NCBI GenBank assembly: GCA_023678885.1
Contig: CM042970.1
Span: 5,000,355 to 5,064,354, forward strand
Reading direction: 5' to 3'
Source: Pogostemon cablin
Lineage: Eukaryota; Streptophyta; Magnoliopsida; Lamiales; Lamiaceae
DNA length: 64,000 bases
Shown here: positions 35,269-46,540 of the stretch, piece by piece
How positions within the stretch are numbered: position 1 is the first letter of the stretch
Layout of the letters: each line of letters starts with the position of its first letter
Program-made: the position numbers and the translations under genes
Notes under the pieces: model-generated
Databases searched by the model: none
What the model saw: the letters and a program-made list of their open reading frames with translations, nothing else
Told to the model about the DNA's origin: nothing

Positions 35269-36051
35269 ACCCTATATATGATTTTCTGAGATCACAATAA
35301 TATTGTGGTTAGATTCGAATGTGTGTTTGAATCTTTATGGTAAATCACGTTTTTTTATTAAAGGATTGGTATTGTTTAATGATTCATAGATTAATTATCG
35401 TATTCCAGAATTGATAATTGAGTACACAAGGATGTTTAGTCGTGTCATGATAATGATATCATTTTAAGGTTATATATGCTGCTCATTATTTTCTCCTCTA
35501 TGCATATATAGATTTAATATTAATTAAATTGTGATATCTTATTTGCTCATTTGGAGAATTGCGTCAATTCCATATTGGTCATATTAAATAAAGAAAGCCG
35601 GTTCATTCAGTTTAATAATTGATTTATGGGACAATTATTTGATTCAATAATATTTGGTTATATTCTATTTATGGCATAAGAAATTAATTGTGCAATATTT
35701 ATTATTGATTCTGGAATCAATTACGAGTCCCATTATTTTGGAAAGGATCGAGTTTTATATTAAATTGGGATTTTGGAATCCCTAATTAAGTAAAGAAATC
35801 TTTCATTATTTTTTAAGTTGATATGAATCATCTAATATTCCTATTTGGTTAGAGGAATAAAATTAAATTAAATTGGGGAGACAGTTAAATGTCGTTTAAT
35901 TAAATTAAATATTTTAATATTTATTTAATTAGTCTAGTAAACATTCAATCTAGTCAATCGAAGCACCATGTTGCCACAGCAATATCGTGTGTGGAGAAAA
36001 GCTTTATTGAAATTACATAGATGGGTGTGGTATTATTTATGTGTTCTGTGT

Positions 36052-36455
36052 TCGGCCCACAGGTAGGCACAGTTTGACAGAATAATAACACACATGTGAT
36101 AATAAGTATGTGATAATTATTTGGATTATTCATGTGAACATGAGTCGGTCCACAGATAGACTCTTGTTTGACAGAACTTATTGTCAATACTTGATTGTTA
36201 CACCAAGATTACCCCTGCAGTTAATTTTTGTCCACAGACGAGGTTAATGTTGCACAAGGTGTCTTGTGATGGGTCCCTAATTAATAATGTTGTGCGAGTG
36301 TATTTTCATGCGGGTATTGATCGGCCCACAGGTAGATTAATATTTGGCAGAAATACACAAGCACCTGTGGTGGTAAATATGTGACGATTATTTGTTTAAC
36401 ATGTGAGTAATAAGTCGGCCCACAGGAAGGCTATTGCTTGACAGTTTTATTGTCA
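36052..36455 (+). repeat. Five ~90 bp repeats with CGGCCCACAGGTAG...TTTGACAG core
   Basis: Core copies start near 36,052, 36,144, 36,230, 36,321 and 36,414, spaced 92, 86, 91 and 93 bp. Best copies read TCGGCCCACAGGTAG then, 10-15 bp on, TTTGACAG or TTTGGCAG. Between cores the sequence is AT-rich with TGTGATAATTATTTG-like words. They lie in the leader or gag-side part of copia C, with no ORF across them. Confidence 0.8.
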
Positions 36456-37918
36456 GTATTTGACTACTACAAAGAAGTGCCACTTACAAGTTAGTGTTGT
36501 TGTCATTGGACTTGATACTAATGTTGTGCTCGATTCCTTGAGATGATTCTAAACTATTTAAAATTTGAAAGATTATAAAGTTTAGTGCAAGCATGATAAT
36601 CATTTTGGATTAATTCTCTGTACAATTAAGAAGTCTGTTAATTAAGTTTAACTTATGTCAACAACAAAATTATACATGATGAGAACTTCAACAATAAGGA
36701 TGAACTAATAAGTTCTAACAAACTCTGTCTCAATAAAGTATAAGGGCAACAAAGAAATACCCGTTTGGAAAGCTGTTAAAGTATAACCTTTCGTTTTCTC
36801 TTAAAGGCTTGTGGAATTGTTTTATAATACACCACATTAAGATTACTTAGTATGAATGGTGTTGTGGTGTAGTTAAAAGACAAAAATAGTACTCCATATT
36901 ATATGGTTACTAATTGGAGAAATACTAAGATTGCAGCTTATGGTCTCAATAAAGTTCCAACCAAAGTAGTTGTGAGAACTCTTTGAGTTTCACATATGGT
37001 GATATCCAACTAAGGCTAGATCATTGGGATCTACTAAAGAAAATTGGATTCAAATAGATACAAGCTACTTTATTGGTATTAAATAAAAATAAAAGTTTAT
37101 GATCCAATTGATCGGATCATATTTGAGACGGGTAATACGGTATTATGTGAGGATGTTGATTTTGGGGGAAGAATAATATTAGAGACATTGTCCTTAAGGG
37201 GGAGTCGATTCGATCCCCACTTTTGCTTTAAAGAATTGGTGCAAATTCAGAATAACAATATGACAATGTCAATAATATTTAAGGAATAACAAATTCAACA
37301 ACCTCAAGAATTAATGTCACTAAGGAAACCACTAGAGTTGGGAGAAAGATAATTCAGAAGATTATGTAGTTTTCTCTTAAATAATGAGGACACTATAGAA
37401 TTAATGGTAGAACATTCAAACAATGTTCATCAAACCATGAAAGGTCCAATTACTCCAAAGTGTGTTAATGTTATAAGTTATGAGTATAAATCAATACAAG
37501 ATGATTAGGTTTGCATCTTGATATAGGATTATACTCAAAAGGGAAGGAAGTCATTATTATAAGATAATCGTGACATCAGTAACACATTTTGATCTTGAAT
37601 CATATTGTATGGATGTAAAGATAAAGTTCCTTGATCGCAACACTGATGATACGATCTAAATGGTTTAAGAACTAATAAGAAATCCATCTATGCATTCAAG
37701 CAAATTTTTTTCATAAAGGAATCACAAGTATCATCATGAAGTAAGTGTCTCTTTTGGTTTTGAGACAAATGTAGATGATTATGTGATTCAGTGGGAGAAT
37801 GTTTAAGTTAAACTAAGGGAGACAAGTGCAGTCTCAATCAGGTGCCCTAAAGTTAAACTAAAGATTTAAGAAATGTAGAAACATTTCATATTCATTGGTT
37901 GTTGGAAGTTGTTGTATG

Positions 37919-38217
37919 ATGAGGTCTCTACAAGACCTAATTTGGCTTATGTTGTTGGTATATTAAGTAGACATTTAAGTAACTCTAGTATGGATCTTTA
38001 TAAAGTATGTATAGAGAACTAAGAATAATATGCTTGTACATCAGAGATCAGATTTGTTAGAGATCATGAGGAATTCTGATTCTGAGTTTGTTGGAAGTCA
38101 ATACAGTATAAGATCCACTTCAGGCTATATTTCTGTTGGTTGGAGAGCTATACAAGTAAAAGTATTAAGCAAACACTTTAGCTCATTAACCATGACAACA
38201 GAATTAGTAGCATACTA
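37919..38217 (+). pseudogene. Copia C reverse transcriptase/RNase H remnant
   Basis: EVSTRPNLAYVVGILSRHLSN near 37,920-37,985 matches the conserved copia TRPDIAYAVG...RFLSNP block. After frame changes, 38,054-38,215 reads IMRNSDSEFVGSQYSIRSTSGYI and SLTMTTELVAY, the RNase H region of copia pol (usual wording YSDSDFAG...STSGY and TEAEYVA). The gap between the two and the earlier pol domains are degraded beyond recognition. It is not functional. Confidence 0.7.
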
Positions 38218-38935
38218 AGGGCATTCAAACATGAAATAAAGGTTGCGAAGATATGTCACATAAAGTTCATTGTGACATTTAGTTCGCAGTAAAATATTTA
38301 TGACAAGAATACTTATAAGTCAAACAAATTGACATAGAATTCTTGGTTGTTAAAGAAAGTGTTTTGTGTAGATAAAATTTTAGAAGAGCATATTATGATA
38401 GACTCTAAATACGGATCCGCCATTTATGTATTCAACGCCCTATAATTTTTATGAGCTAGCTACTCATATGGGTGTGATATGGTTTTAGAATACATTAGTT
38501 CAGTGGGAGTCTATATTTATTGTTCAAAAAAATTTTCAAAAACACTTTGATTTGGATAATTCAGTTTTCTGCAGAATTAAGTTGATGGCTTTGAATTCAT
38601 TGTGAATTCACTTAAGTAATTTCATTTTGTAATATTTTATATTATGGATTGGTCTCACTAAAGTTTAAAGTTGGACCAGTTGGAAATAGACATGATGTTG
38701 ATCACATTTGACATGTAATTTCCATGCTACTCACCATATTTGATCTATGTCATTGAGTATATTGATATGGTGATTGTCGGGGTTTAATCACGATTTATAA
38801 TGTGGTGAATGCCGCGGTAGTTCCATATTAGTATATGAGATGGACCAGATTGTTAAGTATAGCCTGAAGAGGAATAGCATAAAGTTGCGCAACTAAGGAC
38901 TCTTGATATAATTGCTAACGGAAAATATATAGCCC

Positions 38936-38946
38936 AAGTGGGAGAT
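38936..38946 (+). other. Polypurine tract of copia C
   Basis: AAGTGGGAGAT directly before the 3' LTR start TGTTGG, the usual plus-strand primer of plant copia elements. Confidence 0.8.
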
Positions 38947-39403
38947 TGTTGGAAATTATTAATTTCCCTTATAATCTAATTATGGGCAATATATTATTAT
39001 GCAATTATATTAGCTATTCAATTATATTATGGATTTAATTAAGTGATCCAATTAAGGTTAAAGGTCCATGGGCTATAATAATAAATGATATGGGCTTATT
39101 GAGTAGATACCCAATACTACATGATTAGGTGATTATGGGTGGTCTAGTCAAGTAGTATATAAAGGTTACCCGGTTATGGTCCCCAATATACTAAGCCGCA
39201 CATCATCTTCCCTTCTCCCCATCGGGAGGGATTACTACGGTCCCCATAAGGAATAAGGAGGCTTAGTTGAGGAAGATCATATAACCACTGATCCTGAGTT
39301 CGTGTTCCGCCTAGAGACTCAATGGATCAGGTACGCTTCCGCTTTACGGTTTAAATCTCGTTAATCATAATAGGGTTAAAGTTTCATGGATTTATTTCCA
39401 ACA
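38947..39403 (+). repeat. 3' LTR of copia C
   Basis: Same length as the 5' copy, with three substitutions seen (A/G, T/C and G/A), followed by target duplication ATCTA. Confidence 0.95.
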
Positions 39404-40665
39404 ATCTAATGAAGAGTATGAATGGGTGTATATTTTGTTGTCCTTTTTTTAAAATTATTATTTTTCAGATTGTGAGTAATATTCTCAAGTGTTCATCTTC
39501 TTAAAAATTAATAGACTGTTACAGAAGATTAATATTAACTCTTCGTAACAGAGGGTGAGTCTATGTGAATCAATGTATATGGTAAACTCTCCCATGATTT
39601 TTTATGGAGGTTGAAAGAATAATTGTAACTTTAAAATTTATCGACCCTCAATGTTTGTTTTGAGTTTTTATAGGGTTTCAAAACCTAATGAGACATAAAC
39701 CATTAGAGTGTAAGTTAAACTCAATTCATAAAATACTTTACTTATACAAAAAAATTAACTTTCTGTTATACGAAAGAATAAGTCTCTATCATATAAAAGA
39801 AAAAAACGGTTCCATTGCAACTTTTTGTATAATAGTTCTATATAATTTTTTGGCTCTAATACTATATGAAGTAAAAGATTTTAATAAAAAATAATAATAG
39901 AACAAGTTATATTTTTTCTTGATTATGTATCAATTTTTATTAAAAATAAAACTATCATTTTTATTTATTTTAAAAATTGTTAATGAAATAATTTAATTTC
40001 ACAAGATTACTTTTTATAGATTATATATTAATTTCTGTTAAATACATTATCACATTTACTGTCTCACAAAATCTTTTTTCATAAAATAGTCTTACACAAA
40101 TTTTTGCCAAAATATTTTGATATAACTTAATAATAATTTTATATGGAAAATAAAAGTGCTATACATTCTTTTTTTTTTTTCCGACACAAAACACATTTGT
40201 GGTAACCAGTTACAAGTGATTGAGCCAGAATTTTTCTTAAGGGCCACAAGATCATTAGTACTTATTTATTCTAGAGCATTAAAAAATTCTTTATTTTGAT
40301 GATTTTTTAAGTTAAAATGTTAGACAAAAAATCAATTACTCCATTCCTCCCAAATTCATCTTTATTATATATATAAAATTTAAGAAAAGTCACATTCTGA
40401 CTTACTTATGAGGGCAATATAATATTTTTTGGTAATAAATAAATGATAAAGTATGTTATGTGTGTTAAAAAGTGATATACAAATTTGAATTTAAAGTATG
40501 TTAGATGGATATTAGTTAGTTGCTTTATCCTTTTATAGAAGTGTGAAGTTAAATTTGAGACGAACCAAAACGGAAAGTTTGAAGTTGAAGTTGAGACTAA
40601 ATGAGTAGTATTTAAAAAATGATTATATTTGTGTGGAAACTTCTTCCGGTATGCATTTATATATA
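39404..40665. other. AT-rich intergenic DNA
   Basis: No gene or bounded repeat recognised. Confidence 0.4.
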
Positions 40666-40830
40666 CTCCTTCTGTCAGTCAACAATAGGGACATTTGGAT
40701 TTTATACATAGATTAAGGATACTATTATTTATTATATAATAGATAGTTGTATTAGTAGATGTGTGGAGCCTATATATATTTTAATTGTATTAATTATGTG
40801 CGTGTGTGCATCCACGTGTGTATAAAGAGA
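40666..40830. mobile_element. Stowaway-like MITE, left part
   Basis: TA followed by CTCCTTCTGTCAGTC and the usual Stowaway interior (GATAGTTGTATTAGTAGATGTGTGG). No right terminus found; the right border is a guess. Confidence 0.5.
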
Positions 40831-41585
40831 AATAAAACTTTTTGGCACGAACGTTCAAAACGACAAAATGTGTCTCTTGCCTGTGGACAAGGGGAGAATG
40901 AGAATGCTTTATATACAGGGGGCCAATGACCCTATACGTCATGTGTCATCGTATATTTATCTATCTGCATCAGTAAACATAGGAGAAACTACGTGGTATA
41001 ATCTCGTTATTACATTAATTTCTAGAGGGATTATCATCAACATAATGGAAATGATCATGTTTAGATCACTTTGAATCTAAGGTAAAACAGAGGTTTTATA
41101 ATTACAAGATTTAGATATTTCAACCACAAAAGAGAAAATATGCACTTAAAGTTGGTGAATTTTCTAATCAAGGCTTAACATGAAGAGAAATCATTATTTA
41201 AGAACGCTAATTAGCACTGTGGAAAAAGGGAGAACTAAATTGACATTACAACTTCTTATGAGGTTTAAGAGATCATAGATTTCACTACTGATTATTGCTT
41301 ACCAAATTGCTTGTCTTTCTCTTTTTGGGTAGTTAATAGTTATTATAAGTATATACTCCATTTGAGTGGGTTTGGGTGATAGTAACAACTAATTTCACCG
41401 TTGTATTTTACTTCTTCAATTAAAATTTAAATGTCTTCTTGAGAGAAAAAAAATGTATTTTTGATCTCTTACGAGTTACGACAAAGTTCATATTAAAAAA
41501 AGTCTCACGAATTCAAATTTGTCATAAAAGTTGCATTTTTGCCCCCAAAATCTTATAAAATGAACCCGAAAAATATAATTTTTTT
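40831..41585. other. Intergenic DNA
   Basis: A 68-residue open frame at 40,868-41,074 has no recognisable features. Nothing else seen. Confidence 0.35.
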
Positions 41586-41813
41586 TGGGCACGGAGATTA
41601 AGGAGTATAATAATTTAATGTAAAGTGAATTAAAGTGAAGTGAGAGAAATAATATTTAATGTGTAGTGGGTAGTTGTATTAGAGGTGATATGTGGGGTCC
41701 ATGAGAATATATTAAGTTTTTGTGTGGGTCCCATGTATTAAAAAGGAAATGTGTCAACTTTAGTGGGATAAACCAAAAAAGAAAGTGAGTCAAATTTTAT
41801 GGAATGGAGGGAG
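41586..41813. mobile_element. Stowaway-like MITE, right part
   Basis: Interior GGGCACGGAGATTAAGGAGTA through the GGGTAGTTGTATTAG block to the terminus GGAATGGAGGGAG at 41,813, followed by TA. About 40 bp of the left end is missing. Confidence 0.7.
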
Positions 41814-41948
41814 TAATTTTTTTCATTAAAAAAAATAAATTGATAGAATAGAACAAAAAATGCAACTTTTAGAAATAATTTAAATTTATGGACCCTAACT
41901 GAAATGAGCCCTTTGTAAGGAACCAAAATTTTTTATTTTTTTATTTTT

Positions 41949-42075
41949 CGTCTTCTTGGCTACAATATTATCCAAAAAAATATAATACCTCTATATTCAT
42001 CTGAATCAAAAAAATTTTTTCGTCTTCTTTGCTACAATATTACCCAAAAAACTATAATACCTCTATATTCTTCTT
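41949..42075. repeat. 72 bp tandem duplication
   Basis: CGTCTTCTTGGCTACAATAT at 41,949 is repeated as CGTCTTCTTTGCTACAATAT at 42,021. Similarity continues through TATAATACCTCTATATTC in both. Confidence 0.85.
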
Positions 42076-42657
42076 TATAGTTCCACATTGTTCATAAAAA
42101 AAATATACATATACTTTTTTATTAATTTTATTAATTTTTAAGGTTAATTTAATATTTTTATTTAAAATGATAAATTTTATAAAGTTCACCCTTATTTTAT
42201 TGGATAATTTAATGTTTTTAGTAATAAATAAAATATAAAATATGTTATACGTAAAAAGAAGTGATGTTAATTTTAAAATTAATATGTACTTTCAAGATTT
42301 AGAATAAAAGATATTTTCTTTTTTTAATGATTAATTATTTAATCAAACAAACAAATAAAGAAATAATAAACCAGTTCAGAAGGAGTATAATTTTCTAAAA
42401 TTCTCTATACTCCCCTCCATTTTTGGTTTTCTCCACAAATTTGTCATTAGTCTCTTATTCTTCAAAACCTCCTCATAATCCTCATAAATTTCACCATCTT
42501 TTGCAATAGCTGTTGCTTTTGCTAATCTTCTAATCATATTATTGGATCATGTTCAATGATAGGTCACATATCATCATATGATCAATTGTAATTGCAGTGA
42601 CGGATTAAAGAATTATGATGAAGGCCCAAATTAAATGATAACTTCATGCATTTCATA
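42076..42657. other. AT-rich intergenic DNA
   Basis: No gene recognised. Confidence 0.35.
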
Positions 42658-42670
42658 CTCCCTCCGTCTC
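42658..42670. mobile_element. Isolated Stowaway terminus
   Basis: TA then CTCCCTCCGTCTC, a perfect Stowaway end, followed after four bases by a hAT terminus. The rest of the MITE is missing. Confidence 0.65.
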
Positions 42671-42674
42671 CATA

Positions 42675-42770
42675 CAGGGCCGACGCTGAGCATAGTCAAG
42701 AAGGGTGACCGTACAAGACCCTCAAATCTTAGGGGCCCCCAAATTATAATCACCTATATATCTTATATAT
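42675..42770 (+). mobile_element. hAT terminus, same family as 56,422-59,871
   Basis: CAGGGCCGACGCTGAGC, then AGTCAAGAAGGGTGACCG, CAAATCTTAGGGG and CCCCAAATTATA. It aligns over about 95 bp with the reversed right end of the larger hAT element (59,871 downwards). It is cut off where the AT-rich repeat family begins. Confidence 0.72.
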
Positions 42771-43595
42771 ACTAATTGCGAATACGCTGCTATAAATAAC
42801 TTTTAAAAATATGATGTGTCGCGATGTGGTTAATTATTGTATTTTTTTATTTTAATATTATATATATTATCTTTCTATTTTTATATTTTATTATTATATA
42901 TTAACTTGTATTATTATCACTATCATATATCTACAAAATATTTATTCTTACCTACAAAATATCTGATAAGTCTTTATTCAATTAATTATTTCAAGAAAAT
43001 AATTATCTAAATATTATAATATATTAAATAAAAATAGATCCACCATTAAAAAAATAAGTTACACTCCTTTCATTTTATTATATGACAACATTTAAAAATT
43101 AATTATTCTAAAAATTTTTATTTAATTACCTCAAAACTTCAATTAAAAAATAATATTTATAAAAATATTTATTTAACATAAATATTATACTATTTATAAT
43201 TATATACAACATTATTTAGGTTATAAATATATCTAAAATAAAAAATAATGAATATCATGTAACACACGGGCAATAATTACTCTAAAAAAATTTATTTAAT
43301 TACCGCAAAGCTTCAATTAAAAAAATAATATTTATAAAAATATTTATTTAACATAAATATTATACTATTTATAATTATATATACAACATTATTTAGGTTA
43401 TAAATATATCTAAAATAAAAAATAATAAATATCATGTAATACACGGGCAAAAATAAAACATAAATAATTATATAAATTAATAATTTAACTGAAGTATTTA
43501 ATTAACATAAATATTTTGTTCATAATAATATTTAAACTAATTTATTTTATTAATTTAAGATAAAGTATACTAATTAATTCATGTAGTACACGGGA
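42771..43595. repeat. AT-rich repeat family copy with 177 bp tandem duplication
   Basis: GCGAATACGCTGCTATAAAT near 42,778 is the reverse complement of sequence at 49,695-49,712, so this is an inverted copy of the family at 48.6-49.7 kb. Within it, about 43,095-43,270 is repeated at 43,272-43,447, each copy ending ATCATGTAAnACACGGGC. A third such end, ATGTAGTACACGGG, lies near 43,580. Confidence 0.65.
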
Positions 43596-43622
43596 GAAAA
43601 AAAATTAATATATATATATATA

Positions 43623-43715
43623 CTAGTACAAATCCCGCGTATTACGCGGGCATGAAATTATAATATTTAAAAAAATAATTTACAAACAAAAAAAGTATTA
43701 TAATGAAATTAATAT
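43623..43715 (-). mobile_element. Helitron-like 3' end
   Basis: Read on the minus strand, the perfect palindrome CCCGCGTAATACGCGGG (43,650-43,634) is followed by ATTTGTA and then CTAG (43,626-43,623) and a T. A GC-rich hairpin about 7-10 nt before a terminal CTAG inserted at A/T is the Helitron 3' signature. The body extends right but is soon cut by a Stowaway and a gypsy piece; no 5' TC end identified. Confidence 0.5.
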
Positions 43716-43718
43716 GTA

Positions 43719-43884
43719 CTCCCTTCGTCCCATATTTGTATTCACAGTTACTGTAGACACGGAGTTTAAGAAAAGTTGTTTTTTGATAAACTTTATTGAC
43801 TTTTGAAGGGTATTGTGGTATTTTTAAGTAATAAATAAATTATAAAGTATGTTATGTATATTAGGTGAGAGTGATATTTTCAAA
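43719..43884. mobile_element. Stowaway-like MITE, left part
   Basis: TA then CTCCCTTCGTCCC, followed by the usual interior. It breaks off at the gypsy fragment; no right end. Confidence 0.55.
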
Positions 43885-43899
43885 ACATCTTCCACAATT

Positions 43900-46399
43900 C
43901 CTTTTGGATGTGTCAACGACCGTCGGCTAATTGAAATGTGACCGACGTCGGTTTGATCTCACCAATACCCAACTTCTTGAAAATTAACAAGGGCATCAAG
44001 TTAATGCTAGCCCCCAAATCACATAAAGCTTTATAATTCTCATGCTCTCCCATCTCACATGGAATAATGAAACTCCCCGGATCTTTCAATTTTGGGGGAA
44101 GTTTCTTTTGCAAGATCGCACTACACTCTTCCGTTAAATTTACTGTTTCAAACTTCCCAAGCTTCTTTTCTTTGACAAGATATCTTTCAAAAACTTTGAG
44201 TAGTTGGGCATTTGAAGTAAAGCATCCGCAAAAGGAATATTCACATGTATCTTTTTCAACATCTCAACAAACTTAGCAAATTTCTCTTCTAATCCCTTTT
44301 TCAAACATCTTTGTGGAAACGGTATTGCAACGGGCAACTTAGGAATTTCTCATTCATCCCTTTCAAACTTCTCTTTTTTCTCTTTACGTTTTGCTTCTCT
44401 ACATCTTTCCCATTTCTTTGGAGACTTCACCTTTTCTCCTTCAAGTATAAGGATACTTTCATCTTTTTCAACAATTTCAACTTCTTCCTCTTTCCCTTCT
44501 TCATCCAATCTTACCATAGGCTCAAGTTCACACTCTACTTCCTCTACTTCCGTCGCATTGAAGGACCTTCGTATTTTATTTCACTACGAAGCTCAATCGC
44601 CTTACATTGCTCATTAGGATTAGTAATAGTCGTAGATGAAAACTTCCCTTGACGATGAACATCCCCCCTTTCATTTGCCATTTGATTAATGTGAGTCTCA
44701 ATTGCTTTAAATCTCCTCTCATTTATATCATCTCTTTGTCTATTTTCCTCTTTAATTTCTTTCATAAATTCCAACACTTTAGCCATTTGATCTTTCATGG
44801 TAGACTTCCCTTCACCATTTTGAGCTTTTTCCCCCGGATTAATGCTCAGTGGAAGAGTAAGGGCATTTCCTTGATTTTCATATGACAAATTTTCATACCT
44901 ACGAGGTTGATTGAAATTTCCTTGAAAATTACCTTGCCCCTTCCTCCTTGCCTTTGTGGATATCTCCCTCCATGATTACCAAAGTTACCACCATAATTTC
45001 ATTGGAAATTCCTTCCTTGCATGAAGTCAACTTCCTCAAGTGACATCTCCGGTGGGCACCAAGTATCTTGAATTCCAAAATTAGAGGACATACCTTGTTG
45101 AGGCATAGATGTAGGCATTTGACAACTTTGAGAAGATTGACCCATATTAGACATAGACATGCCTTGTTGAGGATTATGAAACACTTGTTGATTCATCAAA
45201 GATAACGACACACCTTGTTGAGGATTCGGAGGCATTTGTTGATTTATCATAGTTGTAGAGTTCGGAGAGACTTGCAAATTAGCATTCATCCTTTTAATTA
45301 TCTCAGTAATAGCCTTGTCGATCATATCTTCCTTAGGCACCTCCACCTTTTTCACTTGTTGCAAGCACACTTCTTCCATCTTAGCTATTCTCTCTCTTTC
45401 GTACATACCCGCAACTCGATCCATCGGCCATTGACCTATATTCAAAGCAATCTTTTCACATATAATAATTACTCTTTCCAGAGTTTGCCCCAATATAGAA
45501 CCTCCCGATGAAGTGTCAACAAGCATTTACTCACTCCCATTCAAACCGGCATAGAAAAATCCTACTTGTTGATCTTCTAGAAATCCATATTGTGGACACC
45601 TCCTTAGCATCTCTTTGAATTGGTCTCATTCTTCACTAAATGTCTCAAGCGACATTTGCTTGAATTGAAAGATTTGCCCTTTGAGATGCAACATCTTTGA
45701 AGGGGGAAAATACTTGCTCAAGAATCTTTGTGCCAACTCTCTCCATGTGGTGTAGGATCCCAGTGGTATAGTGTGATACCAAGATTTAGCTCTATCTCTC
45801 AATGAAAACGAAAAAAGCTTCATTTTAACAATATCCTCACTTATCCCATTTATCTTGATTGTGTTGACTAACTCCGTAAATTGGGCTAAGTGAGCATTCA
45901 GATCCTCCATTGCACCACCACCAAATTAGTTTGCTTGCACCATGTTGATCAACCCCGTCTTTATCTCGAAATTATTCACATTCAATGGCTGGCTCATTCC
46001 ATAATTCCCATATTGCGGTTGGAAATAATCACGGATATTCATTCCCACTCCATTATTTCCATTACCACAAGGTTAATTTTGCACCACCGGAGGATTATTC
46101 CTTGCTTCTTGTTGTGCCATCAAGTGTTGAATGATTGCTTGCAATTGATTATCCAAGTGAACTTGTTGAGCATTAACTTATGGCACAAACTCCGGATTCA
46201 CATATCTTCCTCTAGCATTATCACCCTCTTGTTGAAAATTCCTCAAATTACCTTCTTCATCAACCATATTTGTATTATCCATTGTGTTTTTCATAACTTT
46301 TTCCGTAGGTTCTAACACTCCTCTTCTTTGCCTTCTTAAGGTAGCTTCTAATTCCAAGTTCAAAGGTTCAATAGATTGAGACCTTGAATGCGTTTGCAT
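43900..46399 (-). pseudogene. Gypsy E gag and aspartic protease, broken
   Basis: Starts with MQTHSRSQSIEPLNLELEAT at 46,399, 124 bp inside the primer site. The capsid domain is at 45,910-45,626 (KLFSFSLRDRAKSWYHTIP, then FLSKYFPPSKM), the standard Retrotrans_gag wording of plant gypsy. A Gln/Pro/Met-rich linker with repeated NPQQGxS and MPQQGMS spans about 45,290-45,050, and 44,888-44,544 carries a charged linker that looks coiled-coil. Protease remains: 44,337-44,140 and 44,113-43,913, with CDLGASINLMPL, where the usual DTGA/DLGA catalytic Asp is present. Stops and frameshifts between blocks show it is inactive. Confidence 0.78.
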
Positions 46400-46522
46400 G
46401 TACCTATAAAAATTTCCAAATTAGTTCTCCAAGTAACCAAGACAAGTAAACAAGTAAACAAATAGAAGAAATACTCTTATCAAAACTAATCAAATTCAAA
46501 CTCGTTACAACCAAAAGTTTAA

Positions 46523-46540
46523 CTTCGGCAAGCGGTGTCA
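46523..46540 (-). other. Primer-binding site of gypsy E
   Basis: Minus-strand TGACACCGCTTGCCGAAG directly at the LTR end. It resembles TGGCGCCGTTGCCGGGGA, the primer site usual in Athila-like elements, with several changes. Confidence 0.5.

Larger units (their letters stand above)
34797..39403 (+). mobile_element. Young non-autonomous Ty1/copia derivative (copia C)
   Basis: Two 457 bp LTRs (34,797-35,253 and 38,947-39,403) differ at only three positions by eye. The 5 bp target duplication is perfect, ATCTA at 34,792-34,796 and 39,404-39,408. The primer site TGGTATCAGAGCC is intact and a polypurine tract (AAGTGGGAGAT) precedes the 3' LTR. The 3.7 kb interior has no long ORF, only scattered relics of reverse transcriptase and RNase H, so it must have moved using enzymes from another copy. 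Confidence 0.93.
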
